Shown here: positions 12,471 through 14,386 of the stretch, in pieces
How the letters are laid out: every line of letters begins with the position of its first letter
Position numbering within the stretch: position 1 is the first letter of the stretch
From: Treponema sp.
GTDB lineage: Bacteria; Spirochaetota; Spirochaetia; Treponematales; Breznakiellaceae
DNA length: 14,386 nucleotides
Direction: 5' to 3'
Assembly (NCBI GenBank): GCA_031284105.1
Contig: JAITAN010000193.1
Coordinates: forward strand, 1 to 14,386
The notes under the pieces: generated by a model
Databases searched by the model: none
Told to the model about the DNA's origin: nothing
Seen by the model: only the letters and a program-made list of their open reading frames with translations
Made by a program: the position numbers and the translations under genes

Positions 12471-13931
12471 TCATTTTCCACTTCCCAGCGTCCGCATAAT
12501 CGCTTCGGCTGCGGATTTTCCGTCGGCAATGGCGCGTACTACGAGGCTTGCGCCGAAGCGGGCGTCTCCCGCGGCCCAGACTTTTGGATTCGATGTATGA
12601 AAACTCCCTTGCGTACGGATATTGCCGCGCTCGTCAAGCTCAAGATTGAGGTCTTTGGCAACGCCTTCCTGCACCACATGAGTAAAACCCATTGCCAAAA
12701 GCACAATATCCGCGCCGATTTCAAATTCCGAGTGAGGGATTTCGCTCATTATCCATTTGCCGTCTTTCAGCGTCCAGTCAACACGACATGCCTTGACCGC
12801 GTCAACCGCGCCGTGCTTGCCGGTGAACGACGTGGTGCTGATTGACCATAAACGCTCGCCGCCTTCCTGATGGGAACTGGACGTTTTAAGCACTTTGGGC
12901 CAAAGCGGCCACGGCTCTTCCGGCGGACGATGATCGGGCGGTTTGGGCAGCACTTCGATCTGCGTTACCTTTACCGCGCCCTGACGGTTGCTGGTACCCA
13001 CGCAGTCGGAACCGGTATCTCCGCCGCCGATGACCACAACCCGCTTACCATAGGCCGAAATGGGATTCATGGTATGCTTTTCTCCTGCTACGGTTCTGTT
13101 TTGCAGGGAAAGAAAGTCAAGCGCCTGTACAATACCGGTGTTTTCACGTCCCGGCGCCGTGATGTCCCTCGGTTCACGCGCTCCAATAGTAAGAAGCACA
13201 AGATCGAATTCGTTTTCAAGGTCTTTCGCATTGATTTCGGTACTATCCATGCCGGCCGTGCCGAACCCGAAACGCCCCGCTCCGATGCGGGTATTCGTTC
13301 TGAAAACCACGCCTTCTTCTTCCATTATAGCAATGCGCCTGTCAATAAAGCTTTTATCAAGCTTGAAGTCGGGAATACCGTACCGGAGGTAACCGCCGGC
13401 TTTTTTATCCGCTTCATATACCGTTACCGTAAAACCGGCGCGGTTCAAGAAATACGCTGCCGCAAGCCCTGCGGGACCGGCGCCTACTATGGCGACCTTT
13501 TTTCCATTGCGGGCTTTCGGCGGGCGCGGTTTGATATAGCCTTTTTCAAACGCCCTTTCGATAATGGAACATTCGTTCTGCCTGATGGTAACCGGTTCAT
13601 CGTTGGAACCGAGAACGCAGGACGCCTCGCAAAGCGCGGGACACACGCGCCCGGTGAATTCGGGGAACGGGTTTTCACGTTCAAGCAGCAGCCATGCAGC
13701 GTACCAATCACCCCTGAAAAGCTTATCCTGCCATTCCGGACATACATTTGCCACCGGGCACGCCCAGTGGCAAAACGGTACGCCGCAGTCCATACACCGG
13801 CTCGCCTGGGACCGGCGTTCATCTTCGGTCAACCGGAGCTCTACTTCACTATAATCATTTATACGCTCTTCGACCGGTCTGTAACCGGCGGTCTTGCGCG
13901 GTACTTTCAAAAAACCCTTTGGATCACCCAT
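12471..13931 (-). CDS. gltD: Glutamate synthase (NADPH) small subunit
   Basis: 486 residues, normal length. GltD passes electrons from NAD(P)H through FAD and iron-sulfur clusters to the large subunit, which makes two glutamates from glutamine and 2-oxoglutarate. The N-terminal cysteine region has Cys46, 49, 54, 58 and 64 (CMDCGVPFCHWACP) and Cys97, 101 and 105. The FAD site is GAGPAG (150-155) and the NAD(P)H site GGGDTG (302-307). The C-terminal 'WAAGDARFGASLVVRAIADG' closes the FAD domain. AGAGG before the ATG sets the start. No gltB lies upstream: the 385 bases before the start are repeats and spacer, so it is transcribed alone here. A related stand-alone oxidoreductase (GltD-like subunit of another enzyme) remains possible, but the N-terminal cysteine pattern and the long insert at 330-380 fit GltD. 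Confidence 0.93.
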   Translation of the reverse strand: MGDPKGFLKVPRKTAGYRPVEERINDYSEVELRLTEDERRSQASRCMDCGVPFCHWACPVANVCPEWQDKLFRGDWYAAWLLLERENPFPEFTGRVCPALCEASCVLGSNDEPVTIRQNECSIIERAFEKGYIKPRPPKARNGKKVAIVGAGPAGLAAAYFLNRAGFTVTVYEADKKAGGYLRYGIPDFKLDKSFIDRRIAIMEEEGVVFRTNTRIGAGRFGFGTAGMDSTEINAKDLENEFDLVLLTIGAREPRDITAPGRENTGIVQALDFLSLQNRTVAGEKHTMNPISAYGKRVVVIGGGDTGSDCVGTSNRQGAVKVTQIEVLPKPPDHRPPEEPWPLWPKVLKTSSSHQEGGERLWSISTTSFTGKHGAVDAVKACRVDWTLKDGKWIMSEIPHSEFEIGADIVLLAMGFTHVVQEGVAKDLNLELDERGNIRTQGSFHTSNPKVWAAGDARFGASLVVRAIADGKSAAEAIMRTLGSGK

Positions 13932-13966
13932 GCTATTCCTCTATTGTTTCAATCCATGCGCCCGCG

Positions 13967-13991
13967 CCCCGCCGCAAACGTGTTTGCGCGC
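13967..13991. repeat. 25-bp repeat with a 14-bp palindrome, copy 1
   Basis: The 25 bases starting CCCCGCCGCAAACG are identical to 14067-14091, exactly 100 bases away. The inner palindrome GCAAACGTGTTTGC lies at 13974-13987. In this copy it is enclosed by CGCCCC (13965-13970) and GGGGCG (13995-14000), giving a larger hairpin. It lies 36 bases before the gltD start, within its likely leader or promoter. Confidence 0.7.
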
Positions 13992-14066
13992 CGTGGGGCG
14001 TAAGACTGGGATGCGGGGATTCGTTCCCCCCGTATACGATACAATTTCAAGGAGAAATCTTCAATA

Positions 14067-14118
14067 CCCCGCCGCAAACGTGTTTGCGCGCAAGCTTGCT
14101 CGCGCACGCTGCGGCGGG
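14067..14118. repeat. 25-bp repeat copy 2 in a composite inverted repeat
   Basis: The second copy of the 25-bp repeat (14067-14091) forms the left side of a longer inverted repeat: CCCGCCGCA (14068-14076) pairs with TGCGGCGGG (14110-14118). Within its loop a second stem, GCGCG (14086-14090) with CGCGC (14101-14105), surrounds the palindrome GCAAGCTTGC. It is probably a dispersed repetitive extragenic element. Confidence 0.65.
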
Positions 14119-14190
14119 ATTTCTTATTGTCAAGACCCCCCCTAGGGAACCGCAGCGTACACGGGGCGGCCGGATTGGGGGGCGGCGGAA

Positions 14191-14225
14191 GCCCCGCATA
14201 AGCCCGTGAAACGGGCGGGCGGGGC
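14191..14225. repeat. GC-rich stem-loop
   Basis: The outer arms GCCCCGC (14191-14197) and GCGGGGC (14219-14225) and inner arms GCCCG (14202-14206) and CGGGC (14212-14216) form a 12-bp interrupted stem with loop TGAAA. There is no T-run. It lies in the spacer between gltD and the gene at the right edge. Confidence 0.5.
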
Positions 14226-14315
14226 TGGAGCCGGGGGGGCGCGCCGGGCCGGACCCCATATGCGGCACAAGGCTTGGAAACAGCGCCCCCCCTTTATGAA
14301 TACATCCGCGCTTCC

Positions 14316-14386
14316 TTAGGGTATCAGCGCGTCCGTCAGCGGCCCCCACGGCCCCTTTTTCTCTTTGTTCTCTATCTGAATAGCGA
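14316..14386 (-). CDS. C-terminal end of an unrecognised gene, cut by the right edge
   Basis: A minus-strand frame enters from the right edge and stops at TAA (14316-14318). It encodes 22 complete codons ending 'KKGPWGPLTDALIP', which read like an ordinary protein tail. It does not resemble the end of GltB as far as I can tell. Too short to name; it could be a spurious open frame. Confidence 0.35.
   Translation of the reverse strand, partial: AIQIENKEKKGPWGPLTDALIP

Larger units (their letters stand above)
13932..14315. other. GC-rich spacer upstream of gltD
   Basis: About 385 bases with no convincing gene. Besides the gltD ribosome binding site it holds the two 25-bp repeat copies and the 14191-14225 stem-loop. 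A long minus-strand frame (14047-14349) is open, but it is rich in Arg, Pro and Gly and only reflects the high GC content. No gltB sequence is present. Confidence 0.5.

Noticed and set aside
12870..14003. Long plus-strand open frame opposite gltD
   Set aside because: It is antisense to a clear GltD with all cofactor motifs; its translation is rich in Arg, Phe and Gly without any family signature.
14047..14349. Arg/Pro/Gly-rich minus-strand ORF upstream of gltD
   Set aside because: It lies over palindromic GC-rich repeats and overlaps the right-edge frame; the composition reflects GC content.

Overview
The window looks like chromosomal DNA of a spirochaete, most likely a Treponema (possibly a termite-gut lineage). 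This is inferred from four things: a BMP/TmpC-type lipoprotein with its own ABC ATPase, several lipoproteins with relaxed lipoboxes, a large hybrid histidine kinase with substrate-binding-protein-like sensor domains, and intergenic DNA rich in short repeats. No transposase, integrase, phage gene or CRISPR array is visible. The recognisable genes cover about two thirds of the window. The rest is repeat-rich spacer and gene remnants.

Layout. 107-583 (-): small Ig-like lipoprotein with its own promoter. 584-1475: gene-poor, with a 22-bp tandem array and a truncated signal-peptide-like ORF. 1476-2270 (-): solute-binding lipoprotein, divergent from 2453-5728 (+), a 1091-residue hybrid kinase (SBP-like sensors, one membrane segment, HisKA, HATPase, receiver, Hpt). 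5729-6588: a 23-bp tandem array and a frameshifted receiver-domain remnant. 6589-7752 (+): FIST-domain sensor, followed by a decayed partial copy of its own gene (about 7780-7952). 7994-8229: a 19-bp palindromic tandem array and a dispersed repeat. 8260-8475 (+): small HTH protein. 8649-11360 (+): BMP lipoprotein and two-domain ABC ATPase, ending in a strong terminator with no permease genes. 11432-11503: second copy of the dispersed repeat. 11824-12192 (+): rbfA. 12252-12323 (+): tRNA-Cys(GCA). 12471-13931 (-): gltD, with no gltB beside it. 13932-14315: GC-rich repeats and hairpins. The right edge holds the last codons of an unrecognised minus-strand gene.

How it may work together (inference). 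The left half looks like an amino-acid or small-ligand sensing locus: a binding lipoprotein, a kinase whose sensor resembles that lipoprotein, a broken response regulator and a FIST sensor with a broken duplicate. The centre is a nucleoside/riboflavin-type uptake module without permeases, preceded by a small regulator. The right half is housekeeping (ribosome maturation, tRNA, glutamate synthesis). The most unusual signal is the set of different short tandem arrays (periods 22, 23 and 19 bp), two of them palindromic, together with the dispersed AGGTC-T-GACCT motif. One copy of a roughly 75-bp repeat lies on each side of the HTH/BMP/ATPase block.
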